From NCBI GenBank assembly GCA_001599755.1, contig BCHX01000006.1, positions 2,963,336-3,027,335 on the forward strand: a stretch of DNA of 64,000 nucleotides, written 5' to 3'. Below, piece after piece: positions 1 through 10,795 of this stretch. The position numbers and the translations under genes were made by a program. Position 1 is the stretch's first letter, and every line of letters starts with the position of its first letter. The notes below the pieces were generated by a model. The model was not told where the DNA came from, did no database searches, and saw only the letters and a list, made by a program, of their open reading frames with translations. This DNA is from Gliomastix tumulicola (Eukaryota > Ascomycota > Sordariomycetes > Hypocreales > Bionectriaceae).

Positions 1-478
1 AGCCCACCACGCAAAGGCTGCCCTGCGATCGACTTCTCGGCAGCCGTGCGGCGCGAACCAGAAGAGAGAAATGCCGGGATGATGGCAAATTGGGCGACGA
101 GATGCTCGGATCTACGAAGGCATGTACGTCAGCACGGGCACAGCCGCACCGGCAGAACAGGGAGCAAGTCCGGATTCCCAGAAACCGGTTTTTGGGCTGC
201 CATTTCAACGTTATTGAGCTGCACGATGAGGACTTTGTGTGTGAAGCATTGTCAGCATAATAATTCAGAGAAGCTTTGACCCGCGAAAGTCCACTAAATA
301 AAGGAGCCTCCTCTCGTCGAATAATTCCGATGTGCACGGAGGGTGTTGTTCTTACGCAACACGTTCTCCGGGTTTCCCTGGAAGACCCCCCTCCCTTCCT
401 CCTGAAGTACCAAAATTCACATCCTCGATCCATCGACGACGAGCGGGCGCGCGTCTGCCAAAAAATCCACAGCGGGCT
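1..478. other. Window edge without a recognisable gene
   Basis: No convincing coding region is seen. Short open frames here lack family resemblance and splice support. The stretch is the 3' flank of the broken NmrA-like gene that ends at 479 on the minus strand. Confidence 0.5.
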
Positions 479-1482
479 CTAGGCAGGTGAAGGCCTGCTG
501 CGGGCCTCGACCAGAATAGCCTCCAGATCAGCCTCAGGGCGGAGTTCTAGGCCGACGAGCTCGTTGTCCACCTTCTCGTAATGAGCGCGGAACAGACCAC
601 CCATGATGGTCGCCTTGATGAAGGCGAGTGCGTTGGCCGCGTTGGGCTCCGCCGCCAAGACCTTCTCTCGCTCTGCGAGGGCGGCTCGAGGATCATGGGA
701 TGCTCGTGACCGTCCATTCGGTGCCTGCAGGGTCGTCGTCGTGCTTCCTGATAACAAAACTCGTGGACTAGGAGGTTGCGATTCCTGGACGCCTCGGGCT
801 GCTTCAAGGCCCCGACGATGGCCCTGCCGATCCCCGCCATGGTGGTGCTGCTAATGCGGTGCTGCCCGCCGTCCTCCCAGAGCTCCACGGAGCGGCCCTG
901 CAGGTCGACCAAGATGCCGTCGCCGACGAGAAATTCGGTGAAGCCCCCCGGTGCTGAAGATGGTGTACTCGAGCACGCCCTGCGCGCGCGGCCTTGTCCT
1001 TGAGATAATTCTGGATGCCGACAAAGAGCGGGTAGGGCGCCGAGGCCAGCGAACCTGGGGATCAGTCGACACGCTGCCCGAAATCGCTGGGAATGAAGCG
1101 CTTGACGCCGACACGGATGGCCGCATCAATAATGGCCGGCTGGCTGGCTCCCAACGGCCTCCATGCCCAACGCAGCAATGACGACATCCTTGCCGCGAAA
1201 AGCCGCTTCGAGACTCTCCTGGGAGCGAGCCGTAGTCGACCACGACAGACTTGCTGACGCCAGGAGGCAGATCCTGGGCCCTCTTCTCGCTACGGCTGAG
1301 CAGGGATACACTGAATCCGGCGCCCGTTAGGACCGGGATGATAGCAGCACCCAGATTGCCTCCCTGCAAAAGTGCAGATGCTGATCAGTACTTATACTGG
1401 ATTGGGAAGTGTATGTGGCAGGGGGGTGCGCTGCTGAGGTACTCACGCCGAGAACCGCAAGTTCCCTGAAGGCAGCGGCCAT
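479..1482 (-). pseudogene. NmrA-like / isoflavone-reductase-like NAD(P)-binding protein, disrupted
   Basis: The family consists of Rossmann-fold NAD(P)-binding proteins, acting as redox sensors or reductases. A start at 1482 gives MAAAFRELAVLG, then an intron (1446-1364), then GGNLGAAIIPVLTGAGFSV, the expected N-terminal dinucleotide-binding glycine motif. The rest of the family pattern is present but spread over all three minus frames: SQESLEAAFRGKDVVIAALG (about 1225-1145), then PAIIDAAIRVGVKRFIPSDF followed by a TGA near 1070, then PYPLFVGIQNYLKDKAA, then a stretch through NLLVHEF, then the C-terminal part with FIKATIMGGLFRAHYEKVDN ending at 479. At least four frame changes and one stop break the gene. 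Neighbouring genes are intact, which favours a real pseudogene over poor sequence, though base-call errors cannot be excluded. It is divergent from the regulator starting at 2189. Confidence 0.8.
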
Positions 1483-2188
1483 GCTGTCAAACGAGATAAG
1501 GTTGATTGGGTTTTGGGTGGTCAGGCAGGGACAGGAGGAGTGGGCACGGGTGAGTGAGTGAGTGAATATCTCTACTTCTTCGGCAGTTATTATTGGCATC
1601 ATATTGCTGGTTTGGCTGGCTCTTATACGGCGTCTCGTCGACGACAGTCTCTCCCCCCCTTCCCCCATTCCCGCGTTGATCCTGTAAGCAAGCTTCCCTT
1701 TTGTCAATCAACGCCGCCACTGGGATGCCGATGACTATTAGCTCAGCGTCTGGCGGCCCGGCCAGCTAAGCTCGCCCTTCCAAGGGGCCTCGGATATACG
1801 ACACAGACAGAAATAAGCCCTAGCTAACCACGCGTTGGCCAGCATGCATGGCAAACCAAACTAAAGTGTCTAGTCGTCGTGGGGCAGAAGAACATGTCAA
1901 ACAAAGTCCCCCACCCGGTTCTCCATGCGCGCGCGGATGCAAAAAGCTTCCGCACTCCAACGTCCCGGGCTTTCCCAACTAACGCAAAAACCCATCGTGT
2001 CCCTGCTTCGGCCATGTCTCTTTAGAGCCCATCACTAAGCCGGGACGACGAACGGAACAAAATCCAGTCCGCTTTGCCCTCGTCGCCGCCCTCTGGGCTT
2101 TGAAATCACCTACGACGCCTCCCGACTCGGTGCTGCTCGTCCCGCGGCAGTCAAAAAAAGACAGAATAATAATTCTCATCCCACTCGG
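1483..2188. promoter_or_regulatory. Divergent intergenic region between NmrA-like pseudogene and Zn2Cys6 regulator
   Basis: This 0.7-kb stretch separates the two divergent start codons and should hold the promoters of both. No clear TATA box or repeat stands out, and the open frames on the minus strand here have no family resemblance. Confidence 0.4.
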
Positions 2189-4709
2189 ATGATGGCTAAT
2201 CAGTCGGAGCCGTTCCGGGCGTCCGGCTGTGATGCTCGCAAGAACGTTCAGAGTGTGAGTGGATGCCATCTTGTATTCACCATCCCAGGTCCAGGGCCCC
2301 GGAACGGCTAGCTCTGACGGCTGCGAAATCAACCTAGGCGTGCGACGCGTGCAAGAAGCGCAAGAAGAGATGCGATGGTCTGAAGCCCACCTGCGGCCTT
2401 TGCGCCAACCTCAACTCTGAATGCGTCTATTCGGAACGCAAGGTTCGGGGCCCCGGAAAGAGGTACATTACATTGGCCCTGCCTGCCTGCTGCTTCAAAT
2501 ACACGTATGATGATGACTGCTTGGTAACGCTCTCGTTGCTGACCTTGGTTGTCGCCGGTTTTTTTTTTTTTACCCCCAGCAAGGACTACATACTGCAGCT
2601 CGAGGAGCGCCTCAAGAAGGTCGAGTCGTCCATCAACTCGCGCTCCAGCTCCAGCAGCCCGGCCGGGTCAGGGTCGACTCAGGACGTCACGCTCGCCTTC
2701 CATCATGTCAACGATCTCGCCTCGGTACTTTCTGACGTCGGGGCCGGCAGTGAGGGTTACGTGGGGCGGTCGGTCCCAGAGCCTCCTGTTCCTCCTCCTG
2801 TTCCTCCTCCTCCTCCTCCCGGGGTGCAAGTGCCGTCCGCTGTGCAGCCTCCGCCGCTCTTCGCCTCCGACCACCAGCAACAGCAGCAGCAGCAGCAGCA
2901 ACAGCCGTTGACGGCCGCTCTGATGCGCGAGTTTGGGAACACCAACGCCGCGATCCAGGAGATGCACGCCCGCTCCACCTCGCACTCGTTCCCGCGGATT
3001 GTCTTCGTCCCGCTGCCGCCCCAGTTCAACGTCACGCGCATGCTCCAGTCGACGTGGGAGACGCTCGTGCCGCATAACCTGCTCTTCCCTCTCGATGATG
3101 TACTCAACCTTGTGAATCAGCAGTTCGCCGTGGCTGGCACCGACTCCTGCGGCGAGAGCCCCGCGCGCTGGGCCATCGTCAATGCGCTTGTTGCCTCGTC
3201 AGTGCTGCACAAGGTGACGAACGACTACCTCAACAGCTCATCCCACATCGCGTGGGACTTCTTCAAGAACGCCTTCGCCATGTTCTCTGAGATCATGGCG
3301 CAGGGGGACGACATCCTGTCGTGTCAGGCTCTGCTCGCCATGGCGCTATTCACAAGGGGCACGGCAGACGCGAGGACAACAACACAGCTCGTGGCTGCGG
3401 CCTCTCGTCTTGTCTGCTCGCTAGGCTTGCACGAGCCAGAGTTCTACCACACTATGGAACTGACCACGATGACGAGGGCAAGGCGCGTGTTCTGGACGGC
3501 GAGGTGGCTGGATACGGAGATGTGTCACAAGTATGGACCGGCGCTGTACCTGAGTGAGCTTGATCTGCCGATAATCGACCTGGCGTACAGCTCTGAGGAC
3601 CAGCTGGCAAACTGTCTAGAGAAGATGGGCGAGCTCTCGACCATCCAAGCACGCGTCAACAAGATGCTGCACGCATCAAAAACACTAGATGCTGGTCTCG
3701 ATCTCGTACAGACTGTGCTTGACCTGCAACAGGAGGTACACTCTTGGAGGGGGACGTTACCGCCCGATTTGCAGCTACCCATTGATCTAACCGAGCCGCT
3801 AAACACCCGGGTCGCCATGGTGCATCTAAACTACTACAGCACACGCATCAACATTTTCATGATCCTCGCAAGACTCCGGAGACCCTCGCCGTCGAGGATA
3901 GCCCAGATCATGAGGTTCAGAACCAGCTCCGCAGACTCAACGATAGAGTCATTCTGGGACCGCGCCACTAGCTCAGCTCGGGACCTAATCGAGCTGAGTC
4001 TCGCCCTGCCGACAGACCTCTTCTTCTCTCTCTGGTACGTACACACACACACACACACACACAACCTGGGATGGGCCGCCCGCTTTGACCACCTGGGTGA
4101 GATATATACCCACCTTTGCGTGCTTTTGCTGACATGACGGACGTTTGGCGCCAGGGAAATGTTATGCTATCCTTTGTCAGCATTCCTGCTCCTCTTCAAT
4201 GCCACGCTAGATGGCCAGATGTCCGCCAACGCGCAGGCCAACATCGCCGCCGGCGCGGCCTTTGTGGGGTTCCTCGAGAGGCTACGGGGAGCTGGCTGTG
4301 ACGTCGCCAGGGTTCTCACGCTGTGCTCCAAGCTCCAGCAAGTGTCGTCCATGACTGTGGACTCGGATATCCGTCCCGATAGTATGCACTGCATCAAGGT
4401 ACGATATATCATGTTCACTAGTCTCCCCTCTTCCCATAATGATCTTTCATGACCGTCATTTCTCATTGGCCACCATTTCTGATGATGATCTCGAATCAGG
4501 ACTTCCATTCGAGACTGGGAGGCGTAGATGACTGGCTCCAGCTCGCGCAGGGTCTCCTGTGCAACATCCCCGTGCTGCGCGCGAGGACGGAGGAAGTGTT
4601 TGGCTCTATGATTTTGCTCTTCCTGCAGGAGCCGATGGACGGAGTGTACGGCGCGTGCGCCCCCGAGATCCTGAAGTCGCAACATCAGAGCTTCAGGTTC
4701 GGGCCGTAA
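2189..4709 (+). CDS. Zn2Cys6 fungal transcription factor, five exons
   Basis: Sequence-specific nuclear regulator. Exons read 2189-2254, 2338-2462, 2580-4034, 4155-4398 and 4500-4709, all phase-consistent, giving about 699 aa. The binuclear zinc cluster has Cys at residues 24, 27, 34, 41, 44 and 51 (C-x2-C-x6-C-x6-C-x2-C-x6-C), with a basic KKRKKR loop, and is split from the preceding short exon by intron 1. A linker and heptad-like dimerisation segment follow (YILQLEERLKKVESS), then Pro-rich and Gln-rich low-complexity stretches (about 2780-2905) and a long helical region typical of the fungal middle-homology regulatory domain. Intron 3 carries a (CA)n tract directly after its donor. The tandem ATG at 2189/2192 leaves the exact start open. 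Targets are unknown. It faces the broken NmrA-like gene. Confidence 0.87.
4038..4063. repeat. (CA)n microsatellite inside intron 3 of the Zn2Cys6 gene
   Basis: A dinucleotide CA run of about 12 units sits immediately downstream of the splice donor at 4035. It is likely length-polymorphic. Confidence 0.9.
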
Positions 4710-5093
4710 GGTAAACGGCGGCGACAGGGATCAGGTGGCGTCAAAATTTAGGAAGGGTCTGGGTGTGAGCTTTTTATGGTCTTGCTTGTATTTGGTCAGG
4801 GGGCTGGGAAATTAGGCGTGGCTGAATTCTTCTCCTTTGATTTTCTTGCGGTTGACTTAGTGGCGGCGTCGTCGGCTGGAAAGGCAGTGGCTAGGAAGAA
4901 ATCTTTTGGTGGATGAGCATGGGACGTATCACTAGACGGAAGAACCTGTTTTTGAGTTGCATTCTCCTTGATCTCTATTATCCTAGGGCATGTGTGTTCT
5001 AAGATGCAGAAAAGAAACTACGCTGTGTCGAGCTCCATACTCGTGGATTGCCAAAACCAGACGCGCACCATTCATCGCTGGCACTATATAACC
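4710..5093. other. Convergent 3' flank
   Basis: AT-richer sequence between the stop codons of the plus-strand regulator and the minus-strand I9 protein. It should hold both 3' UTRs and terminators. No gene is seen. Confidence 0.5.
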
Positions 5094-5811
5094 CTAGTAC
5101 CAACCAATTCGACCTAAAGAACTGTCAGGTATGCTTTTCAAGTAGTGGAGGCAAGGATTCACACGAACATCTGGATGCTTTCTGATGGCGTCCAACGTCT
5201 TTGGGGAGAAGGACCCAGCGTAGATCCAGTAAGCGAAGGACTCAGTCGGCCCGTAACGGAGGCCTTTGAACCGCTTATCGGGCTTCTCTTTCTGGTTTTT
5301 GGCGTGTAGCTCTTTTGCCCACGCGACGTTGGCCTCCGCCATCTCCCTGGTAGCATGCAGGCGAAGTGAGACCGTCGACTCATAAGGGTCCTCGATCGTG
5401 TACTGCGGCCTCGTGACGTTCAGAACCTGCCCCGAGATGTCGCTGAATCAGTCCCTCTGCTCGAGGCCGCAACGGCCCAATGATAGCTGGTCAATAACTC
5501 ACATCGGGATGCTTCTTGATGATGCCCATCGTGTCGTTGTACGAGCAGAACTCATAGGACTTCGACTTGGGATCAGCATCGGGATCCCCCACAAAGCCAA
5601 ACAGGCGATCAGCCTTCGGGTTCTTGGAATTCTCCATGTGGACTTTTGTCGCCCACTCGATGTGCTCCGCCACGGACATGGACGCGTTGTCTTTTAGGGT
5701 GACATTGCAGACATCCGGAAGTTCGTAGCCTTTTGTTTCGTAAGTGACTGATCGAGCTCCGTGGGCAAGGTTTGCGGCCAGTCCAAGGATGACCAGAGAC
5801 AAGAAGAGCAT
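5094..5811 (-). CDS. Secreted protein with two inhibitor-I9 / subtilisin-propeptide-like domains
   Basis: Two exons (5811-5503 and 5426-5094, phase 0 intron) give 213 aa. Residues 1-18 are a hydrophobic signal peptide ending AHG. The first half (about 35-103) reads CNVTLKDNASMSVAEHIEWA ... GIIKKHPDV. The second half (about 107-190) reads QYTIEDPYES ... MAEANVAWAKELHAKN ... TLDAIRKHPDVRVN. Both follow the propeptide pattern of fungal subtilases (a V-x-L-K-D strand, a helix with W, a final helix ending in [RK]-K-[HS]-P-D-V), and both end in KHPDV, so this looks like an internal duplication. No catalytic domain follows. Stand-alone I9 proteins act as protease inhibitors or folding chaperones, so an inhibitor role outside the cell is inferred. 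A subtilase remnant lies about 440 bp upstream in the same orientation. The I9 assignment is by eye. Confidence 0.7.
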
Positions 5812-6250
5812 TTTGAGAACCTCGATGGTCGAGTACGATGAGGTTGCAATTGGTGGTATTCGGCCAAAGCTGTCGCGGAAGACAATGGAGAGAAGATTTG
5901 ATTTCTGCAGAATAAGTTCAGTGGAGCAAAGGGCTCGCTTTATGTGTCGAGAAATCCAATGGCTGGGGAAACGTTTTGTGAAGTGCGCCCCTAAGAGGAT
6001 TTGCTCCCTGCCACTCGGCTCTGGCGAAGTGTCTGCCTCCTTTCGTTTCGATCACGCTAGATCTTGGAGTCACTCACAGACTCTCTGTGACGAGATCAAA
6101 GCTCTGTGAGACGTCATAGTGTGTCTCAATTAGAAGCAGTTGCTTGGTAAAGAGTGACTCACGTACATAGGCACGTTTTGGATTCTCTACCTACCACTAA
6201 ATAAATCCACATGCCCGAACGGTGCCTCGCAAGAGAGAGAGAGAGAGCAC
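5812..6250. promoter_or_regulatory. Upstream region of the twin-I9 gene
   Basis: About 440 bp between the I9 gene start and the stop of the subtilase remnant. It contains a short (GA)n run at about 6235-6248. It presumably holds the I9 promoter; no gene is seen. Confidence 0.45.
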
Positions 6251-6926
6251 TCAAACACCTATTCCGTCATCTATCCCATTATTCAGCACAATATTCGGGC
6301 TACCCTTGGTATCTCCGAGGACGCCCTTGACACCCAACTCTTGGAGCCGCTCAAGCATTCCCCAAGGATGATGATAACCCTCCAGCGCCAGAAGATAGGC
6401 TGCGACGCCTGCCACCATCGGAGCTGCGAGAGATGTGCCGTTGGCCCACGTATATCCCGATTCCAACGGAATGAGCATGCTAGCTCCCGGCGCAAAGATG
6501 TCGACGTACGGCCCGAAGTTGGAGTATTCCCATCTGTTCCAGTTTGAGTCCATGGCGCCAACAGTAATGACAGTGCCCAGCCTAGCAGGGCACCACAACT
6601 TTACGTCCTGATTGTTGTTTCCTGCGGCGTTGACCACTGTGATGCCCTCGAGCCAGAAACGGCGCAGCAGCACCCAGCCGAGTATCCTGCAGACAGACTC
6701 TTCAGCTAGTCCCCAGGACAGATTGACAACGGATGTCTGCTGCCGACCTGTGGCCACAATATCCAGCACTGTCGTCGTACTGGTGGGGATAATTGTAGTT
6801 GTTAGGATCCCTGTTCGATATGGCCTGGAGAGACCAGGGAGCGTTGAGCTGGTGCACGACTTTCTTGGGCGCTGGTGGTGAGCCGGCGGCCGAAGCTCGG
6901 TGCGGGAGCAGCAATGGGATTAGCAC
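6251..6926 (-). pseudogene. Subtilase (S8) remnant missing the catalytic Asp and His blocks
   Basis: The 5' part reads VVHQLNAPWSLQAISNRDPN and ends in QYDDSAG, the expected start of a proteinase-K-like mature enzyme. At about 6761-6773 the frame shifts directly into VLDIVATGRQQTSVVNLSWG, which belongs about 100 residues further along the family. The remainder is good S8 sequence: ITVVNAAGNNN (oxyanion Asn), YSNFGPYVDIFAPGAS, and GTSLAAPMVAGVAAYLL with the catalytic Ser, ending at 6251. The segment carrying the Asp and His of the triad, and the I9 propeptide, are absent. No intron could supply them because the two halves abut. An open frame without ATG continues upstream to about 7105 but has no clear similarity. 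The gene looks inactivated by an internal deletion plus frameshift; catalysis is not expected. Confidence 0.82.
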
Positions 6927-7498
6927 CTAGGCCATCCTGACGACGGTATGTAGTCGCGTTGTCGTATTTGGGGACGGAGGCAGTTGACTGGAGACGGGAT
7001 GAAGGTTGACTAATAGAGACAACATTTAGACGATCAAGTTGTTTAACACCCGGCGATGCTAAGTTGAAGTTGAGGAAACGAGGAATGCTGAGGACTGGAG
7101 TTCTTTAGGACTTAAATGTAGACTTTGAGGTCGCCAATGAGAGCAATCATCTCTAATCGCCGATCTTGTGTATGTCTGTCACTGCTCACGGGCGGAACTT
7201 AGGTGAGTGATTCATCGTAAATAAGCGAGTAAATCCTCCAATCAGTTCCACCATCAGAGACAGCAGTTTCACCTTTTCTTGTTGAACATTATGGTTGTAA
7301 GCGAAACGAGACTGGATGGGGTATGTAAATTTAGTCATTCTGATGCAGTGGCAAGTTGGGACGATCAAATGCTATCATGACACCCTAACTCTCTAGAGGG
7401 AAATTCTCGCAAGTGCTAGTCTTTGATCCAACGCGGCATAGTATTCTCAGTACCTGGAGATCAGCGCGACCAAGCTCCGTTGAGTGATAAGTCCTAAT
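6927..7498. other. Intergenic region
   Basis: Sequence upstream of the subtilase remnant and downstream of the MDR dehydrogenase stop. The minus strand keeps an open frame from about 7105 toward the remnant, possibly the old 5' part of that gene, but I cannot recognise a propeptide in it. Confidence 0.35.
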
Positions 7499-8620
7499 CT
7501 ACTGGCCTGGTGTCAGGAGATAGATCTTGCCGGCGGAACACTTCCGGGCCTCCTCTAGGCCAGCCTCGAAACCATCCAGTCCAAAAGACCCCAGGATCTC
7601 AAAGCCATTGTCCTTATCTAGCTTCAGCGACCCGTTCTCGACCATCTTGATGAGGCCCCTCATATGCTCGTGCTCGTACATCCAGGAGCCGCGGATGGTC
7701 AGATCGTTGAAGATCATGAGCGCAAAGGGGATGGGGATCTTCTCGTCCGCGCGCCCGCCCATGAGACAGACCCGTCCGTCGCGGCGGACAGAAGCGATGC
7801 CATAGGCCAGGGACGGGTGGTTCGTGGCCTCGTTGGGGCTGACGTCTACGAAGACGTCGATAGGCCCGTGAGCCTGCAGGGCCGCCGTGTCCTCGGGCCC
7901 GCCGACGAGCTGGACCGTCTTGACGCCGGGGAACTGCTTCGCCACGCTGCGTAGACCCTCGGCACTGCGGCTCGCAGCGATGACATTGGCGCCCATGGCC
8001 CTGGCCACGGCGACGGCGCCGCCGCTGAAGACACCAGTAGCAGGGGCAATGACGACCGTCTCTCCAGCCTGAAGGTTGATCTTCCGAAGACCACCATACA
8101 CGACAGCGAGAGGCCCGATATGCGTCACGTGAGCGATGGGCAGACCAAGGGCGTTGATCTTGTCCTCGTTGATGGCCCAGGTGTTCTCAAGGGGCGCTCG
8201 GACGTACTCAGCCCACGCCCCGTCGCGCCAGTTCTCCTTGGTCCACCGCTGGGTCTTCTCGTCAATGCCCGGGAAGGCGCCCCAGAGAATGCCGACATCT
8301 GGGTTATCGCGGGCGCGGATAAATGGGTCAAAGGCGACAAGCTGCCCGGGCGCAAAGGCCGTGGTGTCCGGCCCGATGGCGGCGATGCGGCCGATGCCGT
8401 ACCCTCCGAAGATGAGGGGGTAAGGGGGCCTCATGAAGTCCAGGCCCGTGGTCCCATGGTAGATGTTTGCGAAGTTGTTGTGGACGAGGCAGTGCTCGAC
8501 TTTGATAGTGACACTTCCCGGTCCCGGGAGGGGGACGGGGACTGTCTCGACGCGGCCGTCGCTGACGCCGTAGGCGACGACGGCCTTCATGGTAGAGGGA
8601 AGGTCTGCAGCAGCTGCCAT
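7499..8620 (-). CDS. Medium-chain (MDR) alcohol dehydrogenase-like oxidoreductase
   Basis: Single exon, 373 aa. The N-terminal GroES-like domain starts MKAVVAYGVSDGRVETVPVP, and the Rossmann domain carries the glycine motif around APATGVFSGGAVAVARAMGA (about residues 195-214) for NAD(P) binding. It probably oxidises or reduces a small alcohol, ketone or enone in the cytosol. The Cys/His zinc ligands expected in true zinc alcohol dehydrogenases are not evident (CLVHNNFANIYHG occupies the catalytic-Cys region, and no four-Cys structural lobe is seen), so it may be a zinc-free or unusual member. It is transcribed divergently from the Zn2Cys6 regulator at 9166 with a 545-bp shared upstream region, a layout often seen for a specific regulator and its target. 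The substrate is unknown. Confidence 0.85.
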   Translation of the reverse strand: MAAAADLPSTMKAVVAYGVSDGRVETVPVPLPGPGSVTIKVEHCLVHNNFANIYHGTTGLDFMRPPYPLIFGGYGIGRIAAIGPDTTAFAPGQLVAFDPFIRARDNPDVGILWGAFPGIDEKTQRWTKENWRDGAWAEYVRAPLENTWAINEDKINALGLPIAHVTHIGPLAVVYGGLRKINLQAGETVVIAPATGVFSGGAVAVARAMGANVIAASRSAEGLRSVAKQFPGVKTVQLVGGPEDTAALQAHGPIDVFVDVSPNEATNHPSLAYGIASVRRDGRVCLMGGRADEKIPIPFALMIFNDLTIRGSWMYEHEHMRGLIKMVENGSLKLDKDNGFEILGSFGLDGFEAGLEEARKCSAGKIYLLTPGQ

Positions 8621-9165
8621 GTTGATGAATAGTGATATGTGTTGCAGATATGATATGGTTGGATTTCGTTCTTGACTTGTTGACTGTTGTGGCCCTAATG
8701 ATATTCCTTCTTTGCTCGGCCCTTCCAGTGATCTTTATACTTTTTTATTACTACCATAGCGGACATGAGTGATTGTAAGTCCGAGTTCTGCATATGGCGT
8801 CAGGAAATTCTGATACAGATCTGTATGTCTCATCAAAGTCCGCAGACTGCCACCATCATGCCCTTCAGAACTAACTGAAGTATCACCACAGCGGCGGTCA
8901 ATGAGAGAGCCGTACAAATACGAAAGCAGGTTAGCGCCGAGTCCTGGATACGAAGCGAGGTTAGCGTGTCTTCCTCCCCGGCGCCGAACGTCCGACGCGC
9001 TGTGCCTCACTCCTTATGTCCGCCTGTTTACTCCGCCATCCATGACGCTTCATCGCTCCTCCTCATTCTCAGTGGCAGAGGTCTTCTAATCCTCTTTCGT
9101 GTCGAGCCAATAGTCACACAGATTGCGCCCTTATCATCGATTGCGGCCCAAGCACCCTGCTAAGG
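8621..9165. promoter_or_regulatory. Bidirectional promoter between MDR dehydrogenase and Zn2Cys6 regulator
   Basis: 545 bp separate the two divergent start codons. CGG/CCG triplets of the kind bound by Zn2Cys6 dimers occur (around 8890-8990), but no spaced pair was established. Co-regulation is inferred from layout only. Confidence 0.45.
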
Positions 9166-10634
9166 ATGGGTGCTGAGACAAAGGAGACTCATCAGAGCGA
9201 CGGGGGCATGCCCACAAGCGGCCCCCAAGGGACTCGGCAGCGGAGATCCCATCGCAAGTCTCGACTCGGCTGCAGTAATTGCAAGCTGCGTGGTATCAAG
9301 GTAATGTCGCACTCCGCTACCCTTGTCCGGACGTCTATCAGTGCCGGACCCCGACGTGAGGAGGTCCCGTGTCGGTGTCTTACTTGCGCCCGACAGCAAA
9401 GCACACTCACTCTGAGTCCACGCTGACGTGATGAAGTGTGACGAGAGCAAGCCGATATGCAGGCGGTGCACCGCGTCTGGATTCACCTGCAGCTATGTCA
9501 AGTCCGCCGGGACACTGCAGCTCGCCGCCCACAGCAACACGTTCCAGCTTGAGTTTGACCCGCGCTGCCAACCGAAGCCGCCGCCGTTCCGCATCCCGGT
9601 GACCAGTCCTATTGGCGGTGACCTGGATTTCTACGAGCTCAGACCGAAGGATATGGCGGCCCTGAGTCGGTTTGAGCATTTCACAGTGTGGACTATGAGC
9701 GATGCCAGGGTCCGCGAGCTTTATGCCCCCTGGACTGTAACTCTTGGAAGCACCGTGAGTTCAGCCTTTCAGCCGCCGCCTAATATCAAGAGCTGACGGG
9801 AACTAGAGCCCCTTTCTCCTTCACCTTTACATCGCCATCACACTCCTCCACGACGCACACCTGAACCCGTCCCTCAGCACGTCTTCATATCGTTCAACCA
9901 TCGCCTTCCACTTCTACCATGCTACCTCGCTCTTCAAACGCAAGATCAGCGAGTCGCTGTCTGGACCCCCCGCCGAACTAGATGCACTGTGGGTGGCGTG
10001 TGCTCTCCTCGGGAGCGCGGCCTTTGGTCACGTTGATTCTCTGGATCCTGAGCAGTCCTGGCCGCTGAAGGAGCCCGAACCTACCGATCTTGACTGGCTT
10101 GGGATGAGCGAGGGTAAAAACGCCTTGATTAAACATCTAGGCCCGGAGCGGCGGGGCAGTCTCGTCAACGAGCTTCTGAGGATAATCAAGCCGCTCAAGA
10201 CATCCTGGGATGATCCGACCGTATCGGTGCCTCCGGATGTGCTCCCTGCAGACATGTACCCTCTCCTGGGACTGGACGAGACGTCAACCACAGAGACCAA
10301 TCCCTACCACACCGCGGCGTCGATCCTGGCTCAGCTGTGGCCGTACCAAATCAGCCCATACAATGTCGCAGAGTGCGTCGAGTTCTCTTCGCACATGGAC
10401 AGGCCGTTCAGGAACCTCCTCCGGGCCAGGGACGAGCGTGCGATGCTGCTACTGGCGTACTGGTTCTCCAAGATATGCATCAACTCGGTGTGGTGGCTGC
10501 AGCGGAGGGCGTTGGCCGAGGGGCAGGCGATTTGCATTTATCTCGAGCGGCATTGCGACGACTCGCGTATCCTGCGACTGGTGAAGTGCCCGATGGCAAT
10601 CTTTGAAGTGGCTCGTGGGATACCGGTGACATGA
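9166..10634 (+). CDS. Zn2Cys6 fungal transcription factor, three exons
   Basis: Exons 9166-9300, 9437-9754 and 9807-10634 join in phase to 426 aa. Intron 1 interrupts the zinc cluster itself: GCSNCKLRGIK is encoded before it and CDESKPICRRC after, giving Cys at 36, 39, 46, 53, 56 and 63 (C-x2-C-x6-C-x6-C-x2-C-x6-C). The N-terminus is basic (RQRRSHRKSR). The rest is a helical regulatory region of the short C6-finger type, without an obvious activation domain. It is expected to act in the nucleus. The neighbouring divergent MDR dehydrogenase is a candidate target by position. No alternative exon is needed, and the splice sites restore exact family spacing, which makes the model firm. Confidence 0.87.
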
Positions 10635-10795
10635 TCATGGACAGGTTCAACGGCTGCTGTGGACGGGGGTGAACACATGTATAGTATTATTTCAAAATAA
10701 TTCGCTGAATATAGGGGCTCTATGCTATGGTATCATACGAAAGGAAAGTGCAGCGAAGGCTGCAAAATAAAAGGAACGATTCCTCAAGGCACCGC

